NCBI RefSeq assembly: GCF_039539445.1
Contig: NZ_BAABDD010000014.1
Coordinates: forward strand, 1-64,000
Direction: 5' to 3'
Length of the DNA: 64,000 nt
DNA from: Salinactinospora qingdaonensis
GTDB taxonomy: Bacteria > Actinomycetota > Actinomycetes > Streptosporangiales > Streptosporangiaceae
This document shows, one piece after another, positions 37,632 through 47,606 of this stretch. A program made the position numbers and the translations under genes. The notes beneath the pieces were generated by a model, which ran no database searches, was not told the DNA's origin, and worked only from the letters and a program-made list of their open reading frames with translations. Numbering within the stretch: position 1 is the stretch's first letter; each line of letters begins with the position of its first letter.

Positions 37632-38918
37632 ATGACTGCCCTGCGTGACCTGCTGAGAAATAACGCCAGACAGTACGGGATGGTGATGGCCCTCGCGATC
37701 ATCGTCATCCTGTTCGAGATCCTCACCGGCGGTCTGCTGTTGCAGCCGCTCAACATCACCAACCTCATCCTGCAAAACAGCTACATCCTGATCTTGGCGA
37801 TCGGGATGATGCTGGTGATCATCACCGGCCACATCGACCTGTCGGTGGGCTCGGTCGTCGCCTTCGTGGGCGCGGTGTCGGCGGTGATGCTCACCTCCTG
37901 GGGACTGCCCACGCCGGTGGTCGTAGTGCTGGCCCTGGGACTGGGCGCCCTCATCGGCGCCTGGCAGGGCTTTTGGATCGCCTACGTGCGCATCCCCGCG
38001 TTCATCGTGACGCTGGCCGGCATGCTGGTGTTCCGCGGCGCCACCATGATCGTGCTGGGCGGGGAGTCCATCGGTCCGCTGCCCGACGGGCTGCGCGCCA
38101 TCGGCACCGGCTACCTGCCCGACCTCACCAACGCTTCCGTCCACGTGCTCACACTGGTGATGGGCATCGCCGCCTCGGCGGCCATCGTCTGGAGCCAGTG
38201 GCGTTCGCGCGCCCGCGGCCTGCGCTACGGGCTGCCGGTCAGCTCGTTCAACCTGTTCATCACCAAGGTGGTGGCCACCGCGGTCGTGGTCAACGTCTTC
38301 ACTCTCGTTTTGGCGCTGTACAACGGCATCCCCATCATCGGGGTGCTGCTTATCGGGCTCATCGTGGTGTTCTCCTTCACGATGAACTCCACCACGGCGG
38401 GCCGCCACGTCTACGCGGTCGGCGGCAACGAGAAGGCCGCGATGCTGTCGGGCGTCAAGACCAAGCGCACGACCTTCTGGGTTTTTGTGTCCATGGGCTC
38501 CCTGTCGGCCCTGGCGGGTCTCGTCTTCATGGCTCGGCTCAACGCGGCCACCCCCAAGGCCGGCACCATGTTCGAGCTCGACGCGATCGCCGCGGCCTTC
38601 ATCGGCGGGGCCTCGGCCACCGGCGGCGTGGGCACCGTCATCGGCGCCGTCGTGGGAGCGTTCGTCATGGGCGTGATGAACAACGGCATGTCGCTCATCG
38701 GCCTGGGCGTGGATTGGCAACAGACCATCAAAGGGCTGGTGCTGCTCGCCGCGGTGGCCTTCGACATCTACAACAAGAACCGCATCGGCGCGGGACGGCC
38801 CCTCATCGGGCTGCGCCGCACCGGCACCCCGCCGCCCGAACCCACCGGAACGCCGGCCACATCCGACACCGACGACACCGACCACCCCGAACTGGCGACC
38901 CCTCCATCTCGCCAGTGA
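37632..38918 (+). CDS. mmsB: Multiple monosaccharide ABC transporter permease
   Basis: A 428-residue CUT2 membrane permease (GguB/MmsB) with about ten helices: YILILAIGMMLVIITGHIDLSVGSVVAFVGAVSAVML near the N-terminus, the conserved RIPAFIVTLAGMLVFRGATMIVLGG, and GGASATGGVGTVIGAVVGAFVMGVMNNGMSLIGLGVDWQQTIKGLVLLAAVAFDIYNK. It starts 7 bp after mmsA. The C-terminal tail (about 40 residues) is Pro/Thr/Asp-rich and cytoplasmic. Confidence 0.95.
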   Translation: MTALRDLLRNNARQYGMVMALAIIVILFEILTGGLLLQPLNITNLILQNSYILILAIGMMLVIITGHIDLSVGSVVAFVGAVSAVMLTSWGLPTPVVVVLALGLGALIGAWQGFWIAYVRIPAFIVTLAGMLVFRGATMIVLGGESIGPLPDGLRAIGTGYLPDLTNASVHVLTLVMGIAASAAIVWSQWRSRARGLRYGLPVSSFNLFITKVVATAVVVNVFTLVLALYNGIPIIGVLLIGLIVVFSFTMNSTTAGRHVYAVGGNEKAAMLSGVKTKRTTFWVFVSMGSLSALAGLVFMARLNAATPKAGTMFELDAIAAAFIGGASATGGVGTVIGAVVGAFVMGVMNNGMSLIGLGVDWQQTIKGLVLLAAVAFDIYNKNRIGAGRPLIGLRRTGTPPPEPTGTPATSDTDDTDHPELATPPSRQ

Positions 38919-38927
38919 CCTCCCCTC

Positions 38928-38973
38928 GGTGCCCGTGCCCGCTTCCCTTCCCCTCCCGGCGGGCACGGGCACC
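38928..38973 (+). terminator. Terminator at the end of the arabinose island
   Basis: GGTGCCCGTGCCCGC and its exact complement give a 15-bp stem with a 16-nt pyrimidine-rich loop, 10 bp after mmsB. It separates the sugar genes from dnaG. Confidence 0.75.
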
Positions 38974-39032
38974 ATCCACACCATTGCCCGCCGCGCCCCA
39001 ACCGGCTCCAGTGCGGCGTAGGGTAAGTGACC

Positions 39033-40904
39033 GTGGCAGGCCGGATTCGAGACGAAGACATCGCACTGGTACGCGAGCGCTCCCCCATCGCCGACGTGGT
39101 GGGGGAGTACCTCCAACTGCGCAACGCCGGCGGTGGCTCTCTGAAAGGGCTGTGCCCCTTCCACGACGAGAAGTCGCCGTCGTTCAACGTCACCCCCAGC
39201 CGTGGCCTCTTCTACTGCTTTGGCTGCGCTGAGGGCGGCGACGTCATCGCCTTCGTGCAAAAGATCGAGCACCTCAGCTTCGTCGAGGCCATCGAGACGT
39301 TGGCGGGGCGCGCCGGCATCCAATTGCGCTACGAGCAGGGCGGCTATGTGCCGCGCAACGAGCAGGGCCAGCGTCAGCGTCTGGTCGAGGCCCACCGGGT
39401 GGCTGCGCAGTTCTACGCCGAATACCTGCTGGCCCCGCCCGCCCAAGAGGCGCGCCGGTTCCTCAGCGAACGCGGCTTCACCCGCGCTGACGCCGAGTAC
39501 TTCGGGGTCGGCTGCGCACCGCCAGGTTGGGAACCGCTCACCACCCACCTGCGCCAGAAGGGCTTCACCGACGAGGAGATCATCCTCGCGGGGCTAGCCA
39601 GCCAAGGCCGGCGCGGCCCCTACGACAAGTTCCGCAACCGGCTCATGTGGCCGGTACGCGAAGTCACCGGCGAGATCGTAGGCTTCGGTGCGCGCAAGCT
39701 CGACCCCGACGGCGACGGCCCCAAGTACCTCAACACCCAAGAAACCCCCATCTTCAAAAAGGGCCACCTGCTCTACGGTCTCGACCTGGCCAAGCGCGAC
39801 ATCGCCCGCGACCGCCAAGCGGTCGTGGTCGAGGGCTACACCGACGTCATGGCCTGTCACCTGGCCGGTGTCACCACAGCCGTAGCCACTTGTGGCACCT
39901 CGTTCGGTTCCGACCACCTCAAGATCCTGCGTCGCATGCTGCTGGGCCGTTCGGAGTTCGGTGGCGCAGTGGTGTTCACCTTCGACGGCGACAACGCCGG
40001 CCGTAAAGCCGCCATCCGCGCCTTTGCCGAGGAGCACGGGTTCGCCGCCGAAACGTTCGTCGCCGTCCAGCCCGATGGGCTCGACCCGTGCGACCTGCGC
40101 GTGCAGCAGGGTGACGGTGCGGTGCGCGAACTGGTCGAGGCCCGTAAACCCCTCTACGAGTTCATGATCCGCAACGTCATCGAAGGCCACGACCTCGACA
40201 CCCCCGAAGGCCGCATGGCCGCCCTCGACAGCGCGGCCCCCATCGTCGCCAGCATCCGCAACGCTGGCGTGCGCAAACTCTACGGGGTGAGCCTGGACCG
40301 CTGGCTGGGCATCATGGACGAGGACTTCGTGCTGCGCCGCGTCAACCGCATCGCCGCCGGCGGTCGCGGACGCGACCAGGGCCAGCGCTCCGAGCCCGCG
40401 CAGCGCTCCGAGGAGAGCCCCTCTTACGACCTAGCCGACCCGGCCGTGCGGCGCGAGCGGCAAGCCCTCAAGATCGCGGTGCAGTACCCGACCTTGGCCG
40501 CCGACTTCGACGCGCTCGACGCCGACGCCTTCGCTGTCGTCCAGCACCGCGCCATCCACGAACTGATCATGGCCCAAGGCGGGGTCGGTCCGGTCACCGA
40601 CGCCCAACGGTGGGCGGCTACGCTGCGTGAGGCCGCACCCAACGACGCCCAGCGCGACTTCGTCACCCGGCTAGCGGTGGAACCCGTCGAGGTCTATGGC
40701 GAACTCGACGAGCACTATGCAAAAGAAATTCTAAGCACAATTAAAATTCATTCCATCAATCGCCAGGTCGCAAACCTCAAGTCACGCCTCGGCCGGCTCG
40801 ATCCAGTCGCCCAAGCCGACGAATATCAACGTGTATTTGCCGATCTCATGGCTGTTGAGCAGCAAAAACGCTTGATGAGAGAGCGGGCCTCAGGTAGTAC
40901 CTAA
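39033..40904 (+). CDS. dnaG: DNA primase
   Basis: Synthesises RNA primers for replication. The 623-residue protein has the N-terminal zinc ribbon CPFH...YCFGC (C41, H44, C62, C65), the TOPRIM core with VVVEGYTDVMACHLAG and FTFDGDNAGRKAA, and a C-terminal DnaB-interacting helical domain. The GTG at 39033 (VAGRIRDED) is preferred because AGGG lies 9 nt upstream and family members begin MAGRIRDED; a GTG at 39027 is possible. The last about 60 codons (from 40718) use many A/T-ending codons (AAA, ATT, AAT), unlike the rest of the gene. Confidence 0.95.
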   Translation: MAGRIRDEDIALVRERSPIADVVGEYLQLRNAGGGSLKGLCPFHDEKSPSFNVTPSRGLFYCFGCAEGGDVIAFVQKIEHLSFVEAIETLAGRAGIQLRYEQGGYVPRNEQGQRQRLVEAHRVAAQFYAEYLLAPPAQEARRFLSERGFTRADAEYFGVGCAPPGWEPLTTHLRQKGFTDEEIILAGLASQGRRGPYDKFRNRLMWPVREVTGEIVGFGARKLDPDGDGPKYLNTQETPIFKKGHLLYGLDLAKRDIARDRQAVVVEGYTDVMACHLAGVTTAVATCGTSFGSDHLKILRRMLLGRSEFGGAVVFTFDGDNAGRKAAIRAFAEEHGFAAETFVAVQPDGLDPCDLRVQQGDGAVRELVEARKPLYEFMIRNVIEGHDLDTPEGRMAALDSAAPIVASIRNAGVRKLYGVSLDRWLGIMDEDFVLRRVNRIAAGGRGRDQGQRSEPAQRSEESPSYDLADPAVRRERQALKIAVQYPTLAADFDALDADAFAVVQHRAIHELIMAQGGVGPVTDAQRWAATLREAAPNDAQRDFVTRLAVEPVEVYGELDEHYAKEILSTIKIHSINRQVANLKSRLGRLDPVAQADEYQRVFADLMAVEQQKRLMRERASGST

Positions 40905-40942
40905 CACAACAGTGACAAAAATAGATCTCTCTGTAGTGCTGT

Positions 40943-42154
<1,212 letters not shown>

Positions 42155-42296
42155 CCTTGCCGCTGCGACACGCATCGGGCTGGGTGATCAACGCTCCGGG
42201 CAGCTCTCAAGTTCCGGAACGACCGATATCGGCCTTTCTGGCCAGGAGGGTCCCAAATAGGGTGTGCTGCCTGGTGTGGCCCGGCTACTTTGCTAG

Positions 42297-43694
42297 GTGA
42301 TGTCAACCCACCAGCGCAGCCGGGGGGCCTTCGGCGGCTCCCGGCCCACGAACGCACTCCTGGGCATCGTTGTGGCCGTGACCCTCGGTGCCGTGTTCTT
42401 CAGCGCGTTCATGGTGATTATCGACGGTACGGCGCCGTGGCAGGAGTCACCGCGTCGCCGTGTCGCCTACTTCGCCGACTGGAACACCGCCAACCGCGAC
42501 TACACCATCAACGACGTCGACGACTCCGGCGCCGCCGCCGACCTGACCCACCTCATGTGGGCCTTCGGCGACGTCAGCGAGAACGGTCGCTGCCACATCC
42601 CACCTCCCTCCGAGGCCTCCCAGGCGTGGCAGATCTACCAGCGCCGCTACGATGCCGCCAACAGCGTCGACGGCAGGGCCGACGAGTACACCCAGCCCCT
42701 GGCCGGCAGCCTCAACCAGCTTCGCAAGCTCAAGAGCAAACACCCCCACCTCAGGACCAGCATCTCCCTGGGCGGATGGAACTGGTCGACCCACTTCTCC
42801 ACCGCCGCCCGCACCGAGGAGTCGCGCCGCGCGTTCGTCAGTTCCTGCGTCGACCTGTGGCTCCGCGGTGACCTTCCCCGCACCGACGCCGAGCCCCAAG
42901 GCGGCGACGGCGTGGCAGCGGGGATCTTCGACGGCATCGACCTCGACTGGGAGTGGCCCGGCGGCGGAGGCCGCGCCGACAACATCACCAGCCCTGACGA
43001 CAAGCGCAACTTCACGCTGTTGGTCGAGGAGTTCCGGCGCCAACTCGACGAGCTGGAGAACGAGACCGACCGCAAGTACGAGCTGACGGTGTCGGTGTCG
43101 CACGAGGAGCAGGTGATGCGCGACAGCTACGAGCCCCAGATCTTCGACATCGCCGACTTCGTCACCGTCCAGGGCTACGACTTCACCGGCGCCTGGAGCG
43201 ACGTCACCAGCCCGCACTCGCAGCTCTACGCGCCTGAGGACGCCCCCAGCGGCCCGCCGAGCAAGAGCGTCCACCAGACGGTGCGTCGGTACCTGGAGTA
43301 CGGGCTGCCCGCCCACAAGCTCGTGGTGGGCTTTCCCGGTTTCGGCCGCGGCTGGGCCGGCGTCGACCCGCAGGGCTTTGGCCGCTACGCCTCGGCTGAG
43401 GGCGGGGCTGAGGGCGGCTACGGCGACACCACCGACGCCTACGTTGTGCTCGACCGCGAGCAGGAGGGACACCGCTTCCTAGACCCCGTCAACGGCTCGT
43501 ACTGGATCTACGACGGCGACGAGTGGTGGTCCTACGACACTCCCCGGATCGTGCGGATGAAGGGGCGCTACGTCGTCGAGAACAACCTCGGCGGGCTGAT
43601 GATGTGGAACCTCGACATGGACCCCCAAGCCCAGTTGGTCGCGGCCATGGCCGACTCGCTGCGCCCCAAGGAGGAGGAACAGCAGGGAGACTGA
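42297..43694 (+). CDS. Membrane-anchored GH18 glycosidase (chitinase-like)
   Basis: A 465-residue protein with a signal anchor at about residues 20-44 (NALLGIVVAVTLGAVFFSAFMVII) and an external family 18 barrel. The catalytic motif DGIDLDWEWPG contains the DxxDxDxE set with acid Glu219. Also present are RRVAYFADWN, TSISLGGWNWSTHFS, VTVQGYDFTGAW and the final GGLMMWNLDMD. There is no chitin-binding or fibronectin module and no cleavable signal site. The likely substrate is chitin or another GlcNAc polymer. GTG 42297 or ATG 42300 may start it; no clear ribosome binding site is seen. Confidence 0.88.
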   Translation: MMSTHQRSRGAFGGSRPTNALLGIVVAVTLGAVFFSAFMVIIDGTAPWQESPRRRVAYFADWNTANRDYTINDVDDSGAAADLTHLMWAFGDVSENGRCHIPPPSEASQAWQIYQRRYDAANSVDGRADEYTQPLAGSLNQLRKLKSKHPHLRTSISLGGWNWSTHFSTAARTEESRRAFVSSCVDLWLRGDLPRTDAEPQGGDGVAAGIFDGIDLDWEWPGGGGRADNITSPDDKRNFTLLVEEFRRQLDELENETDRKYELTVSVSHEEQVMRDSYEPQIFDIADFVTVQGYDFTGAWSDVTSPHSQLYAPEDAPSGPPSKSVHQTVRRYLEYGLPAHKLVVGFPGFGRGWAGVDPQGFGRYASAEGGAEGGYGDTTDAYVVLDREQEGHRFLDPVNGSYWIYDGDEWWSYDTPRIVRMKGRYVVENNLGGLMMWNLDMDPQAQLVAAMADSLRPKEEEQQGD

Positions 43695-43703
43695 GCCTCT
43701 CCT

Positions 43704-43725
43704 CCCGGGGCGCGGATACCCCGGG
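43704..43725. terminator. Hairpin between convergent GH18 and PPOX genes
   Basis: CCCGGGG and CCCCGGG pair around CGCGGATA in the 39-bp gap between convergent stops. Confidence 0.5.
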
Positions 43726-43733
43726 CGCGCGGG

Positions 43734-44198
43734 TCAGGTCCGCTCGGTGCGGCGCACCTCCTGGCCCGGGCGCCAGTGCTCGATCACGAGCCGATCGTTG
43801 GCCACCCTGGTCAGCACTACGTCACCGATGAGCATTCGGAACAGGTGGAACGGCCCCGCCGGCTGCCCGGGCTCGCGGGCGGCCTCCAGGGCCGCTTCGT
43901 CGGTGACCTCCACGGCCCGCCCCGAGATCTTGGCGTCGCCCTCGCTCATGTCGGCGTCACCGGGGTTGGCGTGCAGCGCGTAGCGACCGTCGCGCTGGAG
44001 GTCGTGTGCCTTCACCGCCTCGGGCATGGAGCCGATGGTCAGGTCGGCGCCCTTGAAGGTGACCTCGGTGCCGCTGACCCGCGGCGAGCCGTCTTTACGT
44101 AGCGTGGCGAGCACGTGGTGGGTGTGGGCCTCGAAGCGCGCCCGTACGGCCGCGGCGAGGTCGGGCGCCGCAGCGGCGAATGTCTCCCATGTCGTCAT
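43734..44198 (-). CDS. PPOX-class flavin/F420-binding protein
   Basis: A 154-residue split-barrel protein of the pyridoxamine 5'-phosphate oxidase superfamily. It begins TWETFAAAAPDLAAAVRARFEAHTHHVLATLRKDGSPRVSGTEVTFKGADLTIGSMPEAVKAHDLQRDGRYALHANP, the typical nucleotide-cofactor barrel, and ends with WRPGQEVRRTERT. Whether it uses FMN or F420, and on what substrate, cannot be read from the sequence. The ATG at 44198 has GGGGG upstream; an ATG at 44219 is in frame. Confidence 0.85.
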   Translation of the reverse strand: MTTWETFAAAAPDLAAAVRARFEAHTHHVLATLRKDGSPRVSGTEVTFKGADLTIGSMPEAVKAHDLQRDGRYALHANPGDADMSEGDAKISGRAVEVTDEAALEAAREPGQPAGPFHLFRMLIGDVVLTRVANDRLVIEHWRPGQEVRRTERT

Positions 44199-44419
44199 AG
44201 CCCCCAGTATTGGTGCCACCCCTGACGGTTCCCGCCACGGACCGCCGCACCAGGAGGCTTAATTCCGGCCGCGCCGTCACGCGCGGCGGCCGTTCGTCCC
44301 TGCCGCGACGTTTTCGCAGGAGCGCACCGGGGGCGGCGGCCGTCGCCCTCCAGCGGCGGGTGTGGGGGCGTGGCGGCCGGTAGCCCGGTCGGGGCCGTGA
44401 TGAGCGGCGGTTGCGGCGG

Positions 44420-44920
44420 TCACACGCCGGTCTGTTCGCGCAGCAGAGCCAGCCAGCGCTGCGCGTGGTCACGCACGGCCGGGTCGGCGGGGTCGACGCC
44501 GTCGTCGTAGCGTACCCGCCAGGTGACCTCGTCGCCGCCGGGCGGGCGGCGCGCTATGAGACGCAAGCCCTTGGTGCCCTCCGCGTCCTCGGTGAGCGTC
44601 ACGTAGTGGCTTACCAGGATGGTGGCGTTGACCCGGTCGAACACGGCCTCGGCCAGCGGGCCCGGTGCGGCCAGGGCGATGAGGTGCTTGGTGCCGTCGG
44701 CTTCGACGAGGACGAGCCCGTCGCTCTCCCAGCGGGCGCTGTCGATGTCTTCCCACGGTACGGATGCACCGCCGGGCAGGTGCAGGGCGCGCGTGGTGGC
44801 CACGGCCGTGCCCTCCTCGGCCGGTGCGTGGGCCAACACGCGCTCGCCCGGCGCGGTGTGCAGCCGCGCCTTGACCTCCTGGGGCAGGCGGTTGCGGCGC
44901 GGCCATCGCAGGCGTGCCAC
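44420..44920 (-). CDS. Conserved hypothetical protein
   Basis: A 166-residue soluble protein of unknown function: a basic start (MARLRWPRRNRLPQEVKARLH), then a probable beta-rich fold (ERVLAHAPAEEGTAVATTRALHLPGGASVPWEDIDSARWESDGLVLVEADG), and a helix-rich C-terminus (AVRDHAQRWLALLREQTGV). The pattern of an N-terminal threshold-like strand region with WEDIDSARW recalls PH-like actinobacterial proteins, but I do not recognise a named family. It ends 9 bp after, and is probably co-transcribed with, the YtxH-like gene. Confidence 0.75.
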   Translation of the reverse strand: MARLRWPRRNRLPQEVKARLHTAPGERVLAHAPAEEGTAVATTRALHLPGGASVPWEDIDSARWESDGLVLVEADGTKHLIALAAPGPLAEAVFDRVNATILVSHYVTLTEDAEGTKGLRLIARRPPGGDEVTWRVRYDDGVDPADPAVRDHAQRWLALLREQTGV

Positions 44921-44929
44921 GGCTGCTGG

Positions 44930-45235
44930 TCAGCGCTCCTGCTCGTCGAGGGAATGGCCGTCGACCTGGTCGAGCACGACGTTCTCCTCAGCGGTGGGGC
45001 GGGCCAGGAAGTCCCGCATTGACGACACGGGCAGCCGTTCGGTGGTCTTGTCGTAGATCGTGCTGCCCGCGTTGTTGAGCCGGTCGCCGACCACGTGGGC
45101 GGTTTCGCGTACCCGCGGATTCTCGGCGATCCGGCGGACGGTGCGGGAGAGTTGTTCGTAGCGGTTACGGCCTGCTCGGGTGCCGAGGACGTAGCCGACG
45201 GCCAGACCGGCGGCGAATGTGATCCGGTGGCGCAT
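44930..45235 (-). CDS. YtxH-like small protein
   Basis: A 101-residue protein starting MRHRITFAAGLAVGYVLGTRAGRNRYEQL, the glycine-rich single hydrophobic helix with GYVLGTRAGR typical of YtxH-domain proteins, followed by a charged helical region (RRIAENPRVRETAHVVGDRLNNAGSTIYDKTTERL). It is probably membrane-associated; function is unknown. GGGAGGAA lies upstream of the ATG. Confidence 0.8.
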   Translation of the reverse strand: MRHRITFAAGLAVGYVLGTRAGRNRYEQLSRTVRRIAENPRVRETAHVVGDRLNNAGSTIYDKTTERLPVSSMRDFLARPTAEENVVLDQVDGHSLDEQER

Positions 45236-45427
45236 GCGTTCCTCCCGGCGTCATAGGGGCGCGTGAATCCAAGGTCCTATGAGAAGCACGTTACCCCGCA
45301 ACCAGGGCGGAGAAGCCGTTTCACTCGGGGCACGGCGCAAAGCCTGTCACGAGCACTCCGTCACGTACGCTACTCTAGAGGACGTCGCCGCGGAGCCCGG
45401 CCCCCAACCGGCCCTCCCGGAACGCGA

Positions 45428-45500
45428 TCCCGCGTAGCTCAATCGGCAGAGCAGCCGGCTGTTAACCGGCAGGCTACTGGTTCGAATCCAGTCGCGGGAG
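45428..45500 (+). tRNA. tRNA-Asn (anticodon GTT)
   Basis: A 73-nt cloverleaf: acceptor TCCCGCG pairs with CGCGGGA, D arm AGCTCAATCGGCAGAGC, anticodon stem CCGGC/CCGG around CTGTTAA (anticodon GTT), and T arm with GGTTCGAATCC. CCA is not encoded. A TACTCT -10-like hexamer lies at 45371-45376, without a convincing -35. A textbook terminator follows 8 bp later. An accessory patch begins just downstream, but no duplicated tRNA 3' end was found there. Confidence 0.96.
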
Positions 45501-45507
45501 CTCCCTT

Positions 45508-45535
45508 AGCCAGGCCATTTTGGCCTGGCTTTTTG
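45508..45535 (+). terminator. Rho-independent terminator of tRNA-Asn
   Basis: AGCCAGGCCA and TGGCCTGGCT pair perfectly (10 bp) around TTT, followed by TTTTG. It is the most canonical terminator in the window. Confidence 0.92.
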
Positions 45536-45666
45536 TATGTCATGGCGGCGCCAACTTGCAGGGGCGCCGCGCAAGGTTTTCGGGTCGTGACCTCCCTCGG
45601 CGTTCGGCCAGGCATAGGGGCAGGTCACTGTTCGAGTCATGGCGGCCCTAGAACCCTCAGATTTTA

Positions 45667-45706
45667 ACTATGTATATAGTATCTACGTAGATACTATATA
45701 CGTAGT
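45667..45706. promoter_or_regulatory. 40-bp AT-rich near-perfect palindrome upstream of the ATPase gene
   Basis: Left half ACTATGTATATAGTATCTAC (45667-45686) and right half GTAGATACTATATACGTAGT (45687-45706) are complementary at 19 of 20 positions, with the inner 30 bp perfect. It ends 2 bp before GGAGGG, the ribosome binding site of the ATPase gene at 45719. It could be an operator for a dimeric or tetrameric regulator, or an RNA hairpin masking translation. The TATATA-rich sequence is exceptional in this G+C-rich window. Confidence 0.85.
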
Positions 45707-45718
45707 TGGAGGGTTGGG

Positions 45719-47164
45719 ATGGTGGACTTCGTCGGACGCACCGTCGAGCTTGGGCTTCTGCGTCACCGCCTGAATCGGGTCTCGCGGACCGGAACCGGGA
45801 TCGCCCTGGCCCTGCGCGGGCGCCGGCAGGTCGGCAAGTCACGCCTTGTCCAGGAGTTCTGCGACCGAGCGGAGGCGCCCTACGTGTTCTTCACCGCCGT
45901 CAAGGGGGCCTCGACAGTGGAGTTGCTCCAGGAGTTCCTGGGAGCTCTCCGGGACTCCGCCCTCCCCAACGCCGCTGAGCTGCTGCCCGAACAGGCCCCC
46001 CGGGGGTGGCCGGACATGTTCCGGGTCATGGCCTCTGTGCTGCCCGATCGTCCCAGCGTCGTGGTGCTCGACGAGCTGCCCTGGCTCGCCGAGCAGGACG
46101 ACACATTCGACGGCGCGTTGCAGGCCGCGTGGGACCGGCTGCTGCGTGACCGTCCGATCCTGCTGCTACTGCTCGGCAGCGACGTCCACATGATGGAACG
46201 GCTCACCTCATACGACCGTCCGTTCTACGGTCGGGCCGACAATCTGGTGCTGGGGCCGCTCAACCCGGCCGAGACCGGACAGGCCCTCGGCCTGGACGCC
46301 GTCGACGCCCTCGACGCCCACCTGCTCTGCGGTGGGCTTCCTGGGATTCTGACGCGCTGGCCGTACGGCACACCGGCGTTGGAATTCGCTGAGTCGGAGT
46401 GCGACGACCCGGCGGCCCCGATGTTCAGCGTTGCTGAATCCACCCTGATGGCGGAGTTCCCCACCCCGGACCGGACGCGGGCGATCCTGGAGGCAGTGGG
46501 GGGCGGAGACCGCACGTATACCAACATCGCTTCCACTGCCGGCGGCAACTCCGAGGTGCTGCCCTCCGGTGTGCTCTCGCCGCTGTTGCGTCGCCTTGTC
46601 GAGGACAAGCAGGTGCTCGCCGTCGATCATCCTCTGTCCACCAAACCGGGAAAGCCGGCGCTTTACCGCGTCGCGGACTCCAACCTGCGGTGCTACCTTG
46701 CGATGCTACGCACCGCCCACGAGCTGGTCCGCCGCGGGCGCAAGGAGGCCGCAGTCCGCCTGATCCGGCGCCGATGGGATTCCTGGCGTGGCCGGGCCGT
46801 GGAACCACTGGTGCGTGAGGCACTGGCCCTCGCCGCTCTGGCCGGAGACCTGCCGTGGGAGGACGTCGAGGCCGTGGGCGGGTGGTGGAACCGCAAATTC
46901 GACCCGGAGGTAGACGTAGTGGGCGGCGACCACGCCCCGGTCGCCCGACACATCCGGTTCACCGGCTCTATCAAGTGGCTGGAGTCCGCGTTCGACCACC
47001 ACGACCTGTCGCGGCTCGACCGTTCCCTCGCCCAGGTTCCAGGGGTCGACCCAGACCGCACGGGCCGGGTCGTGGTGTCGCGTTCCGGTCTAGCCCCCGG
47101 CCTCGGTCTGGGCTCGGACGATCTCGTGTGGGGCCCGGAGGATGTCGTCGCCGCGTGGCGGTGA
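45719..47164 (+). CDS. AAA-family ATPase with DUF234-like C-terminus
   Basis: A 481-residue protein of the archaeal-type STAND/AAA ATPase group. It starts DFVGRTVELGLLRHRLNRV and has Walker A GRRQVGKS (residues 34-41) and Walker B VVVLDELPWL (Asp118-Glu119). A winged-helix region follows (about 245-330, YTNIASTAGGN...LVEDKQVLAVDHPLSTKPGKPALYRVADSNLRCYLAML). The C-terminal domain has FDPEVDVVGGD and FTGSIKW (Glu397, Asp399, Lys419), a pattern like the PD-(D/E)XK nuclease core of DUF234. Biological role is unknown. It stands alone, next to tRNA-Asn, behind a 40-bp palindrome. Confidence 0.85.
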   Translation: MVDFVGRTVELGLLRHRLNRVSRTGTGIALALRGRRQVGKSRLVQEFCDRAEAPYVFFTAVKGASTVELLQEFLGALRDSALPNAAELLPEQAPRGWPDMFRVMASVLPDRPSVVVLDELPWLAEQDDTFDGALQAAWDRLLRDRPILLLLLGSDVHMMERLTSYDRPFYGRADNLVLGPLNPAETGQALGLDAVDALDAHLLCGGLPGILTRWPYGTPALEFAESECDDPAAPMFSVAESTLMAEFPTPDRTRAILEAVGGGDRTYTNIASTAGGNSEVLPSGVLSPLLRRLVEDKQVLAVDHPLSTKPGKPALYRVADSNLRCYLAMLRTAHELVRRGRKEAAVRLIRRRWDSWRGRAVEPLVREALALAALAGDLPWEDVEAVGGWWNRKFDPEVDVVGGDHAPVARHIRFTGSIKWLESAFDHHDLSRLDRSLAQVPGVDPDRTGRVVVSRSGLAPGLGLGSDDLVWGPEDVVAAWR

Positions 47165-47366
47165 GAACATCCTCTGCCGCTCCTCAGCGTCTGGGGGAAC
47201 AGGGGCGGAGTCGGCGTATCGAGATCGAGAACCAGAGCTATCATCATGCCCGTGGACGGGGCTGTCGGGACCGCGCCCCGCAGGGCTCCGGGGTGAGCGG
47301 TTGCCTCCGCGCGGCGCCGATACGCCAAGCTCAAGCACCCAGGGGTGTATGTGTTTGTATTGGTAC

Positions 47367-47606
47367 ATGTCGATGCAGCGGACCAATGTCTACGCAGCCC
47401 CCGAGGACCTGGCCCTGATCAAGGAGGCCGCCCGGCGTCCTGGCGTAGCGGAAGCGGAGATCATTCGCGAAGGCCTGCATCTCGCCGCCATGGCGAATCG
47501 CGTCTGGGACGCTCCCCTCGACTGGCCGATCTTCGAGGGGAGTGGCGAGCCCGTCACCCGTGACGAGATCACCGAGACTATCGCTGAGGGGCGCCGTGGC
47601 GCATGA
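47367..47606 (+). CDS. Ribbon-helix-helix antitoxin (VapB/CopG-like)
   Basis: A 79-residue protein beginning MSMQRTNVYAAPEDLALIKEAARRPGVAEAEIIREGLHLAAM: one short strand and two helices, the RHH fold used for DNA binding by antitoxins. An acidic C-terminal tail (EGSGEPVTRDEITETIAEG) would wrap the toxin. It overlaps the following PIN gene by four bases (ATGA), the usual antitoxin-toxin arrangement. The ATG at 47373 is an alternative start. Confidence 0.85.
   Translation: MSMQRTNVYAAPEDLALIKEAARRPGVAEAEIIREGLHLAAMANRVWDAPLDWPIFEGSGEPVTRDEITETIAEGRRGA

Noticed and set aside
45536..45718. Possible integration (att) site at tRNA-Asn
   Set aside because: No repeat of the tRNA 3' end was found downstream, and no integrase; only a 10-bp direct repeat GTCATGGCGG occurs twice.
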